From positions 1 through 16,063 of the forward strand of contig JAAAUF010000924.1 in assembly GCA_015499985.1 (NCBI GenBank): a stretch of DNA of 16,063 nucleotides. The letters run 5' to 3'. The translations under genes were made by a program, and so were the position numbers. Under the pieces are notes generated by a model, which was not told the origin of the DNA, searched no databases, and worked only from the letters and a program-made list of their open reading frames with translations. This stretch comes from Haplosporangium gracile. Lineage: Eukaryota > Mortierellomycota > Mortierellomycetes > Mortierellales > Mortierellaceae. Positions 1 to 10,353 of this stretch are shown in pieces; position 1 is the stretch's first letter; each line of letters begins with the position of its first letter.

Positions 1-183
1 TGCCCGTGTGGCGCTTCGCTAGCCACACATGAGAATGGGCGCTGCCCTGGAGCGTTCATGGACTCACGCGCGGCCGATGAGCGGTTGTTGGACAGTTTGT
101 TAGGAAGGAGGAGGTTGACATTAATGGAGAGGATGGGAAGGGTTCCTTTCAATCGTATCCAATTTTATTTTATCTTCCATTGA
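1..183 (+). other. Open reading frame entering from the left edge; possible gene tail
   Basis: Frame 1 is open from base 1 to a TGA at 181-183 (60 codons), and the first 110 bases are GC-richer than what follows. This could be the terminal exon of a gene lying mostly outside the window. The reverse strand is also open over much of the same stretch, so the coding strand is not settled. The frame has several Cys and Arg residues but no domain I recognise. A 7-bp inverted repeat (6-12 with 22-28, 9-base loop) lies at the edge. No function is proposed. Confidence 0.2.
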
Positions 184-1065
184 AGCTGTGAGAAGCATTA
201 GCAATTGTTGCACAGGGCCAGGTTGTGGACCAAACTGCGACTGGTGGATGGCTCTTGGAAGAGTTCGGTATTTAGCTCCCTTCACTGTCGAATGCCTCTT
301 TTGGGCCTTTTACTGGAGAAATAAAAAAAAAAAAAAACTGCCGAAAACTGACGGCTACACATGGCCTTGGACACTCTAAACGTGAACAAGGAAAAACAAG
401 GACGAAGAGGAGGACCATGGGTAGCAAATATGGCACAGCAGTTGAAGAACGTGGGTATCTGAATGTTAAACAGGAAAGAACTAGGGGGAGAAGGTGATGT
501 GAAAGTGAGTGGAACAAATATGAAAGGCACTCGAGAGAGAGACGGTTAGCAATGGAAAATGCTTGTTGGTGCTTGCAAAATAAAAAAAAAAGGTTGGCAA
601 GTCGTTTATTTATTCATTCTTTTTTTTTTCTTTCTCCTTTTTCACATCCTTGCCAATGCATACATTGAACACTCGTTGTATCGGAAAAGAAAAGGTGGTG
701 AAGCTTTATTATCGTGTGATCCAGAGAGAGTTACGAACAAGGACAAGCGCTCGAAACTGAAGTGATTTCAACATACCTATTTCATCTTGCCGAAGATGGA
801 GAGGTCAGTAAGAGAAGACAAGAAGGATGATAGAGGATTGGTATTTGCCGCGATTACTTTGATACAGAGCAAGAAAAATAAAAAGAAGTGTTCTTCGCCT
901 TGATCAGTGCCGCAACAATGCAAACGAACGTTTGTAACCCAAACACAATCCAATGCGCTAATCAATTTCTTCGCCTGCTCTCCTCTGTTGTGTAAATTTG
1001 CTTCACCATTGGAAAACCTAGCCCCGATATTTTTGTCTCTTTTCTCTCAAGCAGGCATAACTCAA
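184..1065. other. Intergenic stretch without a supported gene
   Basis: AT-rich DNA with A runs (about 321-335, 582-591) and a T run (about 620-630). The short open frames here are rich in Lys or Phe because they read through the homopolymers, and none has coding-like codon use. I see no tRNA-like box pair. It probably includes the 3' region of whatever enters from the left and the distal promoter of the gene at 1213. Confidence 0.4.
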
Positions 1066-1212
1066 TTTTTCCTTCACTTTCATCACTTTTTGTTACTTCA
1101 CTCACTCCTATTCACATCTCAAATTCCAGCTTACTCTCTTCACACAACTTCATTGTCTCATCTACATCCTTACTTCCCTATCTTTGCCCTACAACATCAC
1201 CTTGTCAACAAC
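1066..1212 (+). promoter_or_regulatory. Pyrimidine/CA-rich 5' leader of the small gene at 1213
   Basis: The stretch is almost purine-free on + except for A in CA and TCA steps, and it ends in CAACAACATG. The same style of leader precedes the ATG of the double-psi barrel gene at 10354. In filamentous fungi, CT-rich tracts are common around transcription starts and 5'UTRs. It is therefore read as core promoter plus 5'UTR rather than as the N-terminus of the longer in-frame ORF that starts at 907. No clear TATA box was found. Confidence 0.4.
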
Positions 1213-1546
1213 ATGTTCAGCCAACGCCATCATCGAAAATATGTTGTTGCCCGCAGCGACATCCACAACACCAACACAACTGTTTCTTCGTCCGACTTGA
1301 ACATGGTTGGTCAATCGGATTCCTCATCTAGTCAGCTCACTGACAACCACACACCACCAACTACTTTTGAACAGGGGTACGACTTGTTCGATGTCGTTTT
1401 ATAGAGGTCTCTGGTACCATACCTTTCGGTGGGTCTGAAGGTTTCCAAGGCCAGGCAGTCTGTCTCACCTTAGGAACCTTCTTTGCTCGCCCTGGACCAA
1501 GAAGTGGAACCGTCGAATGAAACGAGATGTAGTCAACGAGGAATGA
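1213..1546 (+). CDS. Small two-exon gene, 78-aa hydrophilic protein of unknown function
   Basis: I do not recognise this protein. Exon 1 is 1213-1376, the intron 1377-1473 (97 nt, GTACGA donor, CTTAG acceptor), and exon 2 1474-1546 ending in TGA. The exons join in frame (54 codons plus 2 bases, then 1 base plus 24 codons). The product has a basic start (HHRK near residues 6-9), a Ser/Thr/Asn-rich middle (about 18-52) and a compact C-terminus with Trp62 and Trp66 among Lys/Arg, ending in acidic residues. There is no signal peptide or membrane segment, so it is probably cytosolic or nuclear. Codons favour AAG, AAC and GAC, as in the clear genes here. The start was chosen because it directly follows the CT/CA-rich leader. 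The donor is not ideal; if the intron is retained the product is 63 aa, ending at 1402-1404. The gene is isolated, with a poly(A) signal about 95 bases past the stop. Confidence 0.45.
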
Positions 1547-1640
1547 TACAAAATGCAAATAATGTCTTCGCCATCCACCTTTCCCCCTTTTTGGTTTTCT
1601 ATCTGTCAGAGTGTAAGATTCAGAGCAGAAAAACAATAAC

Positions 1641-1646
1641 AATAAA
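1641..1646 (+). terminator. Poly(A) signal AATAAA after the small gene
   Basis: A canonical AATAAA lies about 95 bases after the proposed TGA at 1544-1546 and is followed by a T-rich run. The spacing suits a fungal 3'UTR and gives modest support to the two-exon model. Confidence 0.4.
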
Positions 1647-1954
1647 ATCAATTATTTTTTTTCATAAGTATGTTGAGTAAGTACTCACTTCTATACCGAG
1701 GCTGTAACTACATTAAAGTGGGACCATTACTTTTTACAGAAGACAAATGAGTTGAAGAAATGCTAAGATAGAAATTGAAAAAATGATATGCATTTTTATA
1801 TAATTCTCATTTTTTTTCCCTTTCTACCACTCCTCCCTTCTTCCTCCCTCTCTCTCTATCCCCCTCTCCGGACCTAAAAAGTAAGAATTCACTCTCTTTC
1901 ACACAGACCACACCCTCGCCAATACAAGCTCTCCATGTTCCTTCTTTCATTCCC

Positions 1955-2176
1955 TTGCACCTGCAGCCCTTCCTGCAGTCCACAACTACTCCTCACGTCT
2001 CCGCAACACGCACTGTTTCTCATATCAACTTTGGTCCGCTCCCCTCTCAATCCTCATTCGCCTCTTTGGCGCTCGCATCAACACGTTTCGACCGTGACTT
2101 CTTTTCATTCAGCTTGACGCACGTCAACGGCGACGATTTAATCATGCTTGCATCTATATTGACCAGCGCGCGTTAA
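1955..2176 (+). CDS. Weak candidate small ORF after a CT-rich leader (73 codons)
   Basis: A second pyrimidine-rich patch (about 1810-1934) is followed by two overlapping open frames, one starting at 1935 and this one at 1955. The frame at 1955 has more coding-like third positions and a mixed composition, with Asp, Asn and Gly near its end (residues 57-62). It matches no family I know, and the nearby ATG at 1935 in another frame argues against clean initiation. It could be a small gene, a leader ORF of a spliced transcript, or chance. It ends inside the palindrome at 2170-2183. Confidence 0.15.
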   Translation: MHLQPFLQSTTTPHVSATRTVSHINFGPLPSQSSFASLALASTRFDRDFFSFSLTHVNGDDLIMLASILTSAR

Positions 2177-2183
2177 TTAACGC
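2170..2183. repeat. 14-bp perfect palindrome GCGTTAATTAACGC
   Basis: The 14 bases equal their own reverse complement; symmetry breaks at 2169/2184. It overlaps the TAA of the weak ORF at 1955. It could be a dimeric DNA-binding site or chance. Confidence 0.5.
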
Positions 2184-3232
2184 AAGGCCAAGTAACAGGA
2201 ACAGGAGCGAGTGAGAAAGCAAGGACGGGGGACATGGAGCACGGAAGGCGCCCAGGACTGGACCTTACCCTTTCCTTGGACAAAATTCAGCTCAAGGAGT
2301 TGACAAGTTAGACCAGCAGTGTTGGTTATCATGGATATTCCTCTATTTCTCTCACTTTGGGGGGTTCGGTTTTGAGGGTTATCACTTTTCACTCGGGGTG
2401 ACACCTGCCTAAGAGGGTTGTTCTTATTTCATAGTATCGACGTCTGGTGTCTGGGATAGGCATGGGTTAGGACAGAATAGATGCAAAACAGGTGGATCTC
2501 CCTTGACAAAAAGCATATCGTCACTGGTCCTTGCGAAGTAGGCCTTGGGCGTGCCCCTCGGTAGCGATATCTTCGCTGGAATTGTTATTGAGGTTTTTAG
2601 GAGAGGTAAACATCTTGTCTCGTGACATGATGGGTGCTCTCTTGCCTACAATAGGCTCTAAAGGGGTGTTGTTCTTGGTTTACCTTGTTGTACCCTCCTA
2701 TCTTGCACAAACAGTTTTGTTTGTGTATCTCGTTTCCTGGTGAACGAAGAGGTCTAGCCATCAGGCACCTGTGCTGAAAAAAAAAGGATGGTCCCGGCTT
2801 TTGTGGGTTGTCTAGGGTACTTGGCAAGGGCTTAAAAATATGAGGCTGTGGGACCGGCTGAAATGTGTTTGCGTGTTGACTCTCCAAAAGTACATTTCTA
2901 ATTTTAACGTGAACAGTAAGCGAGAAAGTGGGAAGGGGACAATTGTACCATTATCGGATCTGGGAACGGAAAGTGTAATCATGCTTTAAATAAGCGTTCG
3001 TTCGATTCATTTGAGGATTCGATACCTTGCTTTTTGCTCTTTTTTTTTTTTTTTTTTTTGCAAAAATTGAAGTAAAAGCTATGAGGAAGTAATGCAATGT
3101 GTGTGCCTTGTGTTTGATTTAAGCATAACTGTATGTGAGTAACCTTAAGCAAGAGGATGTGATTGTGGAGGTAAAAATGCAAGAGAGTGATAAATGGGCT
3201 GAAAAATAGATGTTAACAATTAAAAAAAAAAA
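2184..3232. other. Intergenic stretch without a supported gene
   Basis: No frame here has coding-like codon use over more than about 25 codons. A short run from the ATG at 2234 (25 codons, Leu/Lys-rich) looks codon-biased but stops at once and has no supported continuation. A run of 20 T occupies 3040-3059. No tRNA, inverted terminal repeats or transposase fragments were seen. Confidence 0.4.
3040..3059. repeat. Homopolymer of 20 T
   Basis: An uninterrupted T20 on +. Its exact length is uncertain in any assembly. It lies about 170 bases beyond the 3' side of the decayed gene on -, and it reads as A on that strand, but a poly(A) scar of a retrocopy would be expected directly at the gene end, so the link is weak. 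Confidence 0.8.
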
Positions 3233-4480
3233 TTAAAGCAGGAAAAGAAAAGAAAAGAAAAGAAAAGAAAAGAATTCAAAGGACGCAGCAAGGGCGCGAA
3301 AGACTCCATGAGTCTCAATCGTCGAGAGTTTGATATCCTCCCTTCGTCCTTCAGTCTTGCGTCGCTTCTGACGCGACAGCTCAGAGGACCCATGGCTGGA
3401 CTCGGATGCATCGACCAGGTCGTGGACTTGGGCCTTGGATTTAGCAAGCTTATCTAATCCGCCCTCGCGCTTGATCTCGTGCTTCTTCTTTTCCATGGCA
3501 TAGTGGACCAGCAGCAAACTCAAGCATCTTGTGAGTCATGTCGTTTTTGTCCAGCATGCTCCAGATCGCCTTGGGAGGTCGCGCAGGTCCCTCGGGATCC
3601 AGGTTGTAGTTCCGGTATTGACCTTGCTCCAGTCGGTGGGTCAGCCAGTCGTCCAGGGCTGCCATCATGTGGTGGTCGTCTTCTTCCTCTACTTCTTCGG
3701 TCATCACCTCGTCTTGGATCGACTGGACAGCGACACCCCCAGAGTTGGCGCTCATCAGACTTTCGCCTTCGAGGAGAGTTATGCGGCGGCGGTTGATTCG
3801 GGAGCGACGCTTGACTTGCTGCACGAGAGCCTTGTGGAGGCTTGGATCGTACGAGGTGCAGCGATGGAATCAGTCAACGACCTTCAATTGCTGGATAATC
3901 TCCAGGAAGCCTTTGAGCCCGGTCTCAATGTAGATGTTGCACATCGCTGCATGTTCAGGTAGGTAGAGGCCATTATCGTACAGCATAGATCGCAGCAGGT
4001 TGCGTCGGTGCTTGACAACATCATCATGAGGTTCCGGGATCTTGCGGCCAGCATACTCTGAATTGGAGCGAGCAGTAGCGATGCCGATCACCTCCGTGGA
4101 CTTGGTAAGCAAGGCGAAGAACACGCTGTTCCTCGAACAAGTACATGGGTGAGTTGGATCCAAAGTATAGGTTGCGACCGATCTTGTAGGGCAGCGACAT
4201 GACGTTGGAGTCACTCAAAAGGTAGATCTTCATAGTATCATCCTCGGTCATTCGAGGCCTCACAGTGTACTCGCTAGCCTTGTGGGCGGCCACGTCGTCG
4301 AGGACAGGCTCAAGGTGGTCGAAGTAGTAGTCAGCACTGCAGTCACGGCACATACGGATCACACAGGAGACGATAGCGTCTATGACCACAACTGGCAAAG
4401 CTAGGAAAGAACTAGCAGGGCGGGCCATCTTGTAGCACTGCTCGCAGATCATGTTCTTGGCGTCCGGTTGCCGTAAGTGT
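3233..4480 (-). pseudogene. Decayed gene with CxxC pairs and an XPA-C-like segment (fungal F-box/XPA-like family)
   Basis: Three open segments on - read as one protein broken by lesions. The first (from an acceptor-like TTTTTAG ending at 4481) has CEQC and, about 30 residues on, CRDC, then a YLLSDS...LPY...N...MYLF pattern that resembles the C-terminal DNA-binding region of XPA. That module also occurs in large families of fungal F-box-like proteins. Near 4117-4135 the coherent reading moves to another frame, which runs to a TGA at 3872-3870. The same frame then resumes directly and carries an acidic stretch and DDWLTHRLEQG. Near 3510-3525 the frame shifts again to a Lys-rich tail that runs into the AAAAG repeat. 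No GT...AG pair of usable length explains the shifts. The N-terminal F-box is not visible upstream, so the 5' end may be missing too. Assembly error is the main alternative to true decay. The family call is a resemblance seen by eye; the broken state is clear. Confidence 0.5.
3243..3272. repeat. Pentanucleotide microsatellite (AAAAG)x6
   Basis: Six perfect AAAAG units on +, abutting the 3' end of the decayed gene on -, whose last frame runs through it as a Phe/Leu/Ser repeat. It is a likely length-variable locus. Confidence 0.9.
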
Positions 4481-4940
4481 GACCTAAAAATTGATGTAGG
4501 TGAAAACAACGCCGCCAGAACTATGCATCAAACGCGTTTAGCCTTTTGATATTTTCCCTTTCTCTTCAGTGCATTGAGCCATAACTCAAAAGTGCCACTG
4601 CTTTTAACACGCGTTTCACCCACAAGAACAACCCTCCCCCCTCCCCAAACTACGGCTGGGTTCTGTGTGTGTGTGGGAAATGTAAGCAGCACGCTAGGGA
4701 TACAAAAATGGCGCCTGGATGTTTCCTCATTTTTTTTTAGTTTGTTTGAGCGGGGTTCTGTCCACCAATATCCCTTTATACTTTTCACAGTCGGAGTGGA
4801 CGCGCGTCCGCTTAGTGAATCCCTCTTAACACTTTTAGCGCGTCTCTTAGATCTCGATTCTCACTCACTCATGTGAAAAACACGAAATCAAAAGAAAAAA
4901 AATAACAAAGACTCATAGCAGATGAAAATAGATAACGAAC

Positions 4941-4956
4941 GAGAGAGAGAGAGAGA
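4941..4956. repeat. GA dinucleotide microsatellite
   Basis: Eight GA units in a row, in intergenic DNA rich in purine tracts. Confidence 0.8.
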
Positions 4957-5858
4957 CCGGAGGTGGTCCGTGTTGAGAGCCTTCCCTTTTACGACATCAC
5001 AAAGAAACACAAACTAGGGCTGGATCGCTTGTTGTGTTGGTCAGGGACCCAGATATATACACACGCGACTCCAAATGGTCGTGTTGCATAGTGGGCCTGT
5101 TCACTCACCCGGCGATAGACAAAGAGAAATACAACAACGACGGCAAAACAACAAGAATAACAGAAGGAAGGCAAGGATATAGTCGTAGATAAAAAAAAAT
5201 ACATACAACAAACATTTGCCAGCGTGGTCTCTCTGTTTTCTTACCAGATCGGATAGGTTGGAAGGACAAAGAAGCTCGAGTCTAGTCGAGAACAATGCAT
5301 ACAAGATATCGCCGAGACAACGATGTAAAAAGAGAGAGGAGGAATGGAACCTGGTGGGTAAAACAGGAACGCAGATTGTTGACGCTTATGTTTTTTCGTA
5401 TTTCTTTTGGACTGGGAAACTCGTTATGGGAAATCAATGCAGGAGTGTGTGAAAGAGACCTAGTCCCTTTGTTTCTAGAACCGGTCATGAGAGGGAGAGC
5501 GCGGGATACGGAGTCCCAGAGCGGGATATGTTACTCCTTGACCAACCCTATCAACATCTATGACAGCATTTTCTATTCATTTTGTTTGTCCTTTCAAAAT
5601 GTCCGTTGTGCTCTCTTTTTCCCGTTGAAATGCTCTTTATAAAATGACGGAGATGATGAGTGCAATTTTTTTGACCACTCATCTTGGCCAAGTAGCCACA
5701 ATGTGTTGTGACATCATTGAAAGGAAGAGGGGAGGATCTCCGCCAGGGCCAGGGGGATCAGGGGCAGTGTGCAAAAAGTGTGGCTCAGGTGTAGAAAAAA
5801 TGAGCGTGAAAAAACGACGCGAGTCTGTAATCATATTCGCCGAGGCGGAGAGAGAAAG

Positions 5859-5874
5859 GAGAGAGAGAGAGAGA
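5859..5874. repeat. GA dinucleotide microsatellite
   Basis: Eight GA units inside a larger purine-rich tract (about 5845-5880). Confidence 0.75.
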
Positions 5875-7370
5875 AAGCGACACGTCCTAAAGATAACAGT
5901 TGTTGGTTGCCTTGTTCATCTTTTTTTCCCCCCAAACGTCCCCAAAGAAGACGGCGTATTTTTGTTTTTTGTTTTCTTTTGTTTTGTTCCGGGTCCATCC
6001 AAAGAAACAGAGAGGGAGTGACAACGGTGCCCAGGCCATCAGTTTTTCACAAGGACTATCGTTGCACAAGCGTTCAACATAATTGCGTCGTTTATCTCAT
6101 TCAATAGGGTGTATGATGGTGTATTGAACAGACATCTCTGCTCAATGTTTTAATGTTGGCCTTGTGCCACCTTGAAAGGAATGGAAAGAAAAAACAAAGC
6201 AAAGGAAGGGAAAGGAGGTCAAAGAGATAGACATGAGAAAAACAACACTTGGTCAAGGCACCTCTGCGTCAAAGGAAATTTTTGTTTTATGACAACGTAT
6301 TTCCAGGGACAAGGGCCGCATGCTAGGCGCCTGTTATTTTTTAATTATTGATCATCCAATTTTCGTTGATGAGAGAGAGGAATGTTGGCTTTAGGGAGTA
6401 TGAATGCCACGTTCATTTCATTAGATTGTCGCTTCACTTTTGCATGATGGGAGAGTGCTTTGATTCAAGGATGGTAACTTTAGACAGGATTAGAGGTCAT
6501 GAGGGAAGTGGCATTTGTCAAGAGACATAGAAATTAAATTAAACAAAAAATAAAATGAACACGGCGACGACATCACCCATCACATTAGAAAGGGAAAGGG
6601 CGGTGCTGCAGAAAAGATGAAATTTTGGGATCTTGCCCGGAAATGGCCATGCACCCCGACCAAATCTAGAGGACGCACACAACAGCAACCTCAACAGCAT
6701 CGACATCGACATCAACAAAAGAAATCGTTAGTGGCGGAGTATGGAAATTACTCGCAGGGTGAGGGTAAACAGCCGACTGCTGCCCTGCTTGGTCCGCATC
6801 ACATCTGAGGAATGCGCATGCAAATATATGTACGAAAACAAAATCCGACACTTTTCTAATTGGCAAAGGAATGATAGTCGGTGTATAGAAAAGGTACAGT
6901 GGGGTGCAGATTGCATGTAGGCAGTAGAAAAGAACGATAAAGGGCGAACGGCTCAGTAAAACCACACTCCAACTCCTCACATACTAACAGGAAGGAAGGA
7001 AAGGAGATTGATTTTACCCCTAGGAAAGACGTACCGTGCATCCCGATCATCCTATTCACTTTCCAAAATTGAATGCACCCAGGCCTAGAGATGCGCATGC
7101 TGTGCTCACATCTTCTCTTTCCTTGGCTTGGACAACTGCAAACGAGAGATGTATCGCCTACTGAACCTGTCGCTCCCATTGCTCATGATCATGAACAAAA
7201 GGCGTGCCAAAAACATGTTTGACAGATAGACGCCATACCCGCCCTACCTATCCCTACCCACGTCCCCCCTCCCCAGCAATGAAAGAAAAAAAACAGAGCA
7301 AAGGAGAGCAGGAAAAAGTGCAGCACCCAGACAGTACGCGAACCCTGAAAACGCCGATGTCCATATAGAA

Positions 7371-10120
7371 TCCCTCTTTCCCTCTCTCTTTCTTCGCTCT
7401 CTTCTGCATGGCCTACCTTTTTGCTCTTGGCTCTTGTGGATCTAGCGTCGATTTTCGTTTCCTTCCTTAATCGTTAGCCTACAATCATTCACGAGGTAAA
7501 CAAGTGGTCAAGGTGTGAGAGAAAAGCGTCTACACCAATCATGTTTTGCCCTGAACTGTTCCAGGGGACTGTCTACCTTTGCTTGATCGTTGACGATTGG
7601 TGCCCTTTGTTTTCATCCCTCCGTCTTTAGCGCCGTGCCTCTCTGTTGCTCGATCCATCAGTGAATAGATAGTCCTTCTCGCGTACTTTTTTTAAACCTC
7701 CTCATCCCCGTCCGGAGGTGAAGTAAAGTAGTCTGAGACAGCAAGCGCCACAAAAGCGGAGGAGTTTGGTCCACACTCAAGGCACTATTATGGGCTAGGG
7801 TAAGCGATAACGGTGGAGGAGGGGCTAAGAAGGCCAGATCGAGCCCAAGGCCCAAAAGACGAATTATATCTCAGCCCTGCCTGAGCGCCGTTCATTTTTC
7901 TCTTCCAACAGAAAATGAAAAATCGATGACACAAAGAGTCGTGGACCTGAGCGGAAAAGAGAAATAAGGTTAATGACCGCACCCATTCCCTCCCTTCCTT
8001 TCAAAAGGTCCAAACAAAGATGGTTAGATGGTTTGAAAAAGAACAGGGGAATAGGGGCAGGAGAGGGCTGCAAGGGAATGGAACGGAAAGGAGACACAGA
8101 GGGGAGGGAGGAAATGGGAAGAAAAGTGAAAGGAAGGGAAAAAAGAGAAATGAAAACCAACGAACAAAGAGAAGAGGAAAACGGTTGAGAGCACTAGTTC
8201 CATGCCCCGAGTCCCTCTTCTCACTGTTTCTCTTTTACTTGCTCTCTGATTCGCAGTCTTTTGTCCCCCTCACTCTCAACCCTCACTTCATTTGACACAA
8301 TTGTCAACTCATTAGAAACAGAGAGACAGATATCAACTTGAAGTGAGTACAAAGTGAAAAGCGTGTTGATGGATGTTTGGACTGGGCATGAACAGGTGAG
8401 TGAGTGGGCAGTTTCTTTTTCTTTTTTCTCTTGACCGTTGTTCCGAGTTGATTGACCTACAGGCGAGGCGAGGTAAGGCAAGCGAGTGAAGCGAAGGTAG
8501 AGGAAGATATTGAGAGAGGAATGGAGGTGGAGTGAATTGATAGTCAGCCAGCAAGATGTCAGAGAGATGGATAGATGGAGATGTGAAGTGTATGTAGAGG
8601 TAGAAGAGAGAGGAAGTCCAATATATCCGCAGGACACACACACCACGCTACGCTCATTCATTTGAAATGCCGAAGGTGAAAAAAAGAGAGCGCCAAAGGG
8701 AAAGATATCTTTATAGGTGAGAAATGGAAAGGAAAAGAAGAACGGCTCGGCAAATGTATGGTATTTTGTGCATCTACCCATTCGACCTTAATTTGAATGT
8801 CTTAATAATTCATTTATTGAGATTATTGGGCACACGATAGGATACGATACGGCGTAAAGCTGTAGCATGCGCAGACCATTTTTATTTCCTTGCACTAGAT
8901 ACTATCACACCCGCACACATATTTACATTCACTCGCACGCGACAATTAATATGCGTACCCATCCTTGCTCACTTATTCATCCACCTCTTTGCACCCATAT
9001 TTTTCACTCCCTCTACTTCCTTCACAATTTGCTTACTTCCGTTTTGTCACGAAAGAGACGCGAATTACCGTTGTGATCAGTACCGAGTGAAACAGGGTCA
9101 ATAGGAGGCGACGCGGTGAAATGCACGAGAAACAACGAAAATTTCAGGGGTAGGGGCAGCGGCAGGAACGAGAGCGACACGGAAGCAGATACGGCCAGAC
9201 AAGGGTCAAGGACAGAGGCGCAAGCAGCTGGATGTAGGAAGAGATAGGGGTACGTAAGAAGTTGGCAGAGGTATGATAGAATTTTTTTTTTTGGGTTGAT
9301 TGTGGCCACTGAGCGGACATAGGACGAAGGGCCAAAGAGAGAGAGAGAAAAACGACGTAAGAGTTAGAACAGAGATATGGAGGGTGCCCAAACATATAAA
9401 CGAATGGAGTTTTGTCCCAACTCCCAACGATTTTGATTATTCATTTCAATTCAGTCACAGCCGAAATCCCTCTCGTTATTGACTATGGCCAGTAGACCAA
9501 GGGTTGTTTCTTTGCGATCAGACCCCTGTCCCCAGACCAAAAAAAAAAAAAGATTGTGGCTCTCACTTGTTTTGCTTTTCTTGTGTTCGGGAACGAAAAC
9601 TGAGAGTAAATGCCAGATCGAGCTGGGTGCCCCCTGTCCCCTTCTTTCTCCTAATTGTTTTGTTCTTGTCCCACTTTTATGAGTGCGATAGAGAAATAGG
9701 GGTTGAGAGGGAAGGGAAGGAAGGGGATGGATTCGATGTGATGCGATGGTAAAATAATGAGCAACAAGGGAAAGGGATGGGTGAAAAAGTAAAATATACC
9801 GTTGTGGCAGTGATAAGAAGTGGTTAATGAGAAGAGGCATGGTGAAAATTGTTTATTTGTTTTGTTTGTTACTGTTGTTGCCACTGTGTGTTCCTGTCCC
9901 TCGTTTAATCTCCCAGCACAAAGGAGAAACAATTTAAAATGAATTTTCATATTCACTCGCATCCAGTTCATATTCCCTCTGACTCCTATCGGATATCCAA
10001 CCGTCGCCTCGCTCGCTCGCTTGGTCGAGGTTACCCTGTTCACCTACCCCCAAACTTTGCATTTAATAAAATTTGCTTCTCGATTCAATTGCTACTAATT
10101 CATTTTATAATACTACCCTC
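7371..10120. other. Intergenic stretch with promoter-leader-like pyrimidine patches, no supported CDS
   Basis: Several patches resemble the CT/CA-rich leaders found before real starts: about 7371-7410 and 8880-9040 on +, and about 8610-8380 read on -. None leads into a convincing coding frame. On + there are good splice-acceptor-like sites (TCTTTAG at about 7624-7630, TTCCAACAG at about 7904-7912) and a GTAAAC donor-like site near 7496, so a spliced non-coding transcript or 5'UTR is conceivable. Purine-rich tracts dominate 8040-8180 and 9100-9250. The 186-codon frame on - at 8221-8781 looks like leader composition rather than protein. Confidence 0.3.
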
Positions 10121-10353
10121 AGATATATATCTTCTTCATATGTAAAGCCCCTATCTTGGCATTCATCCTTCTCCTCATTTAAAAGCTCCTGCCATCGCCG
10201 CCTTTTTTTAATCTTTTTTTTTCTTCCTCTCCTTCCTCACTCTACTCTTACTCTACTCTTCACTCTGCATTCTACACATATACTACTGTATACTTAATAC
10301 CCTAATCACTCTCCACACATTCCACACCTTCATCCCACTCATCCTTAATACAA
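10121..10353 (+). promoter_or_regulatory. Promoter and 5' leader of the double-psi barrel gene
   Basis: An AGATATATAT stretch at 10121-10130 could serve as a TATA-like element about 225 bases before the ATG. It is followed by T runs and a pyrimidine-rich tract with repeated CTCTACTCTT-type units (about 10200-10345), and finally TACAAATG, with A at -3, a favourable start context. The layout matches a fungal core promoter followed by a CT-rich transcription-start region and 5'UTR. Confidence 0.5.

Larger units (their letters stand above)
4510..7370. other. Long intergenic stretch, no supported gene
   Basis: Open frames here are short and follow simple-sequence composition (GA-rich, CT-rich or Lys/Arg-rich). 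The longest on +, 5644-6021, passes through GA microsatellite and T/C runs. Pure GA tracts lie at 4941-4956 and 5859-5874. A 12-bp palindrome (TCATGATCATGA) lies at 7183-7194. A 63-codon frame at 6617-6808, Gln/His-rich in its middle, has no splice or leader support. No tRNA, snRNA or transposon was recognised. Confidence 0.4.

Noticed and set aside
272..530. Two overlapping - frames of about 80 codons
   Set aside because: Both read through the A run as poly-Phe, have no coding bias and overlap in different phases.
907..1212. N-terminal extension of the small gene to an ATG at 907
   Set aside because: The extra codons are leader-like pyrimidine sequence (Phe/Leu/His/Ser-rich) and the composition changes exactly at the ATG at 1213.
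2990..3030. GTTCGATTC-like box, possible tRNA T-arm
   Set aside because: No matching A box, acceptor stem or anticodon arm can be folded around it.
3040..4480. Decayed gene as a retrocopy with a poly(A) tail (T20 at 3040-3059)
   Set aside because: The T run is about 170 bases from the end of the frame, an AAAAG repeat intervenes, and no target-site duplication was seen.
4510..4790. Upstream exon of the decayed gene on - encoding an F-box
   Set aside because: The 86-codon frame there shows no F-box pattern, and no suitable donor lies before the acceptor at 4481.
5644..6107. Two overlapping + frames of over 110 codons
   Set aside because: They run through a GA microsatellite and T/C runs, use two frames equally and show no codon bias or leader.
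8221..8781. 186-codon frame on -
   Set aside because: Composition is CT/CA-rich leader plus GA-derived Glu/Lys, with no domain, no codon bias and several equally open frames alongside.
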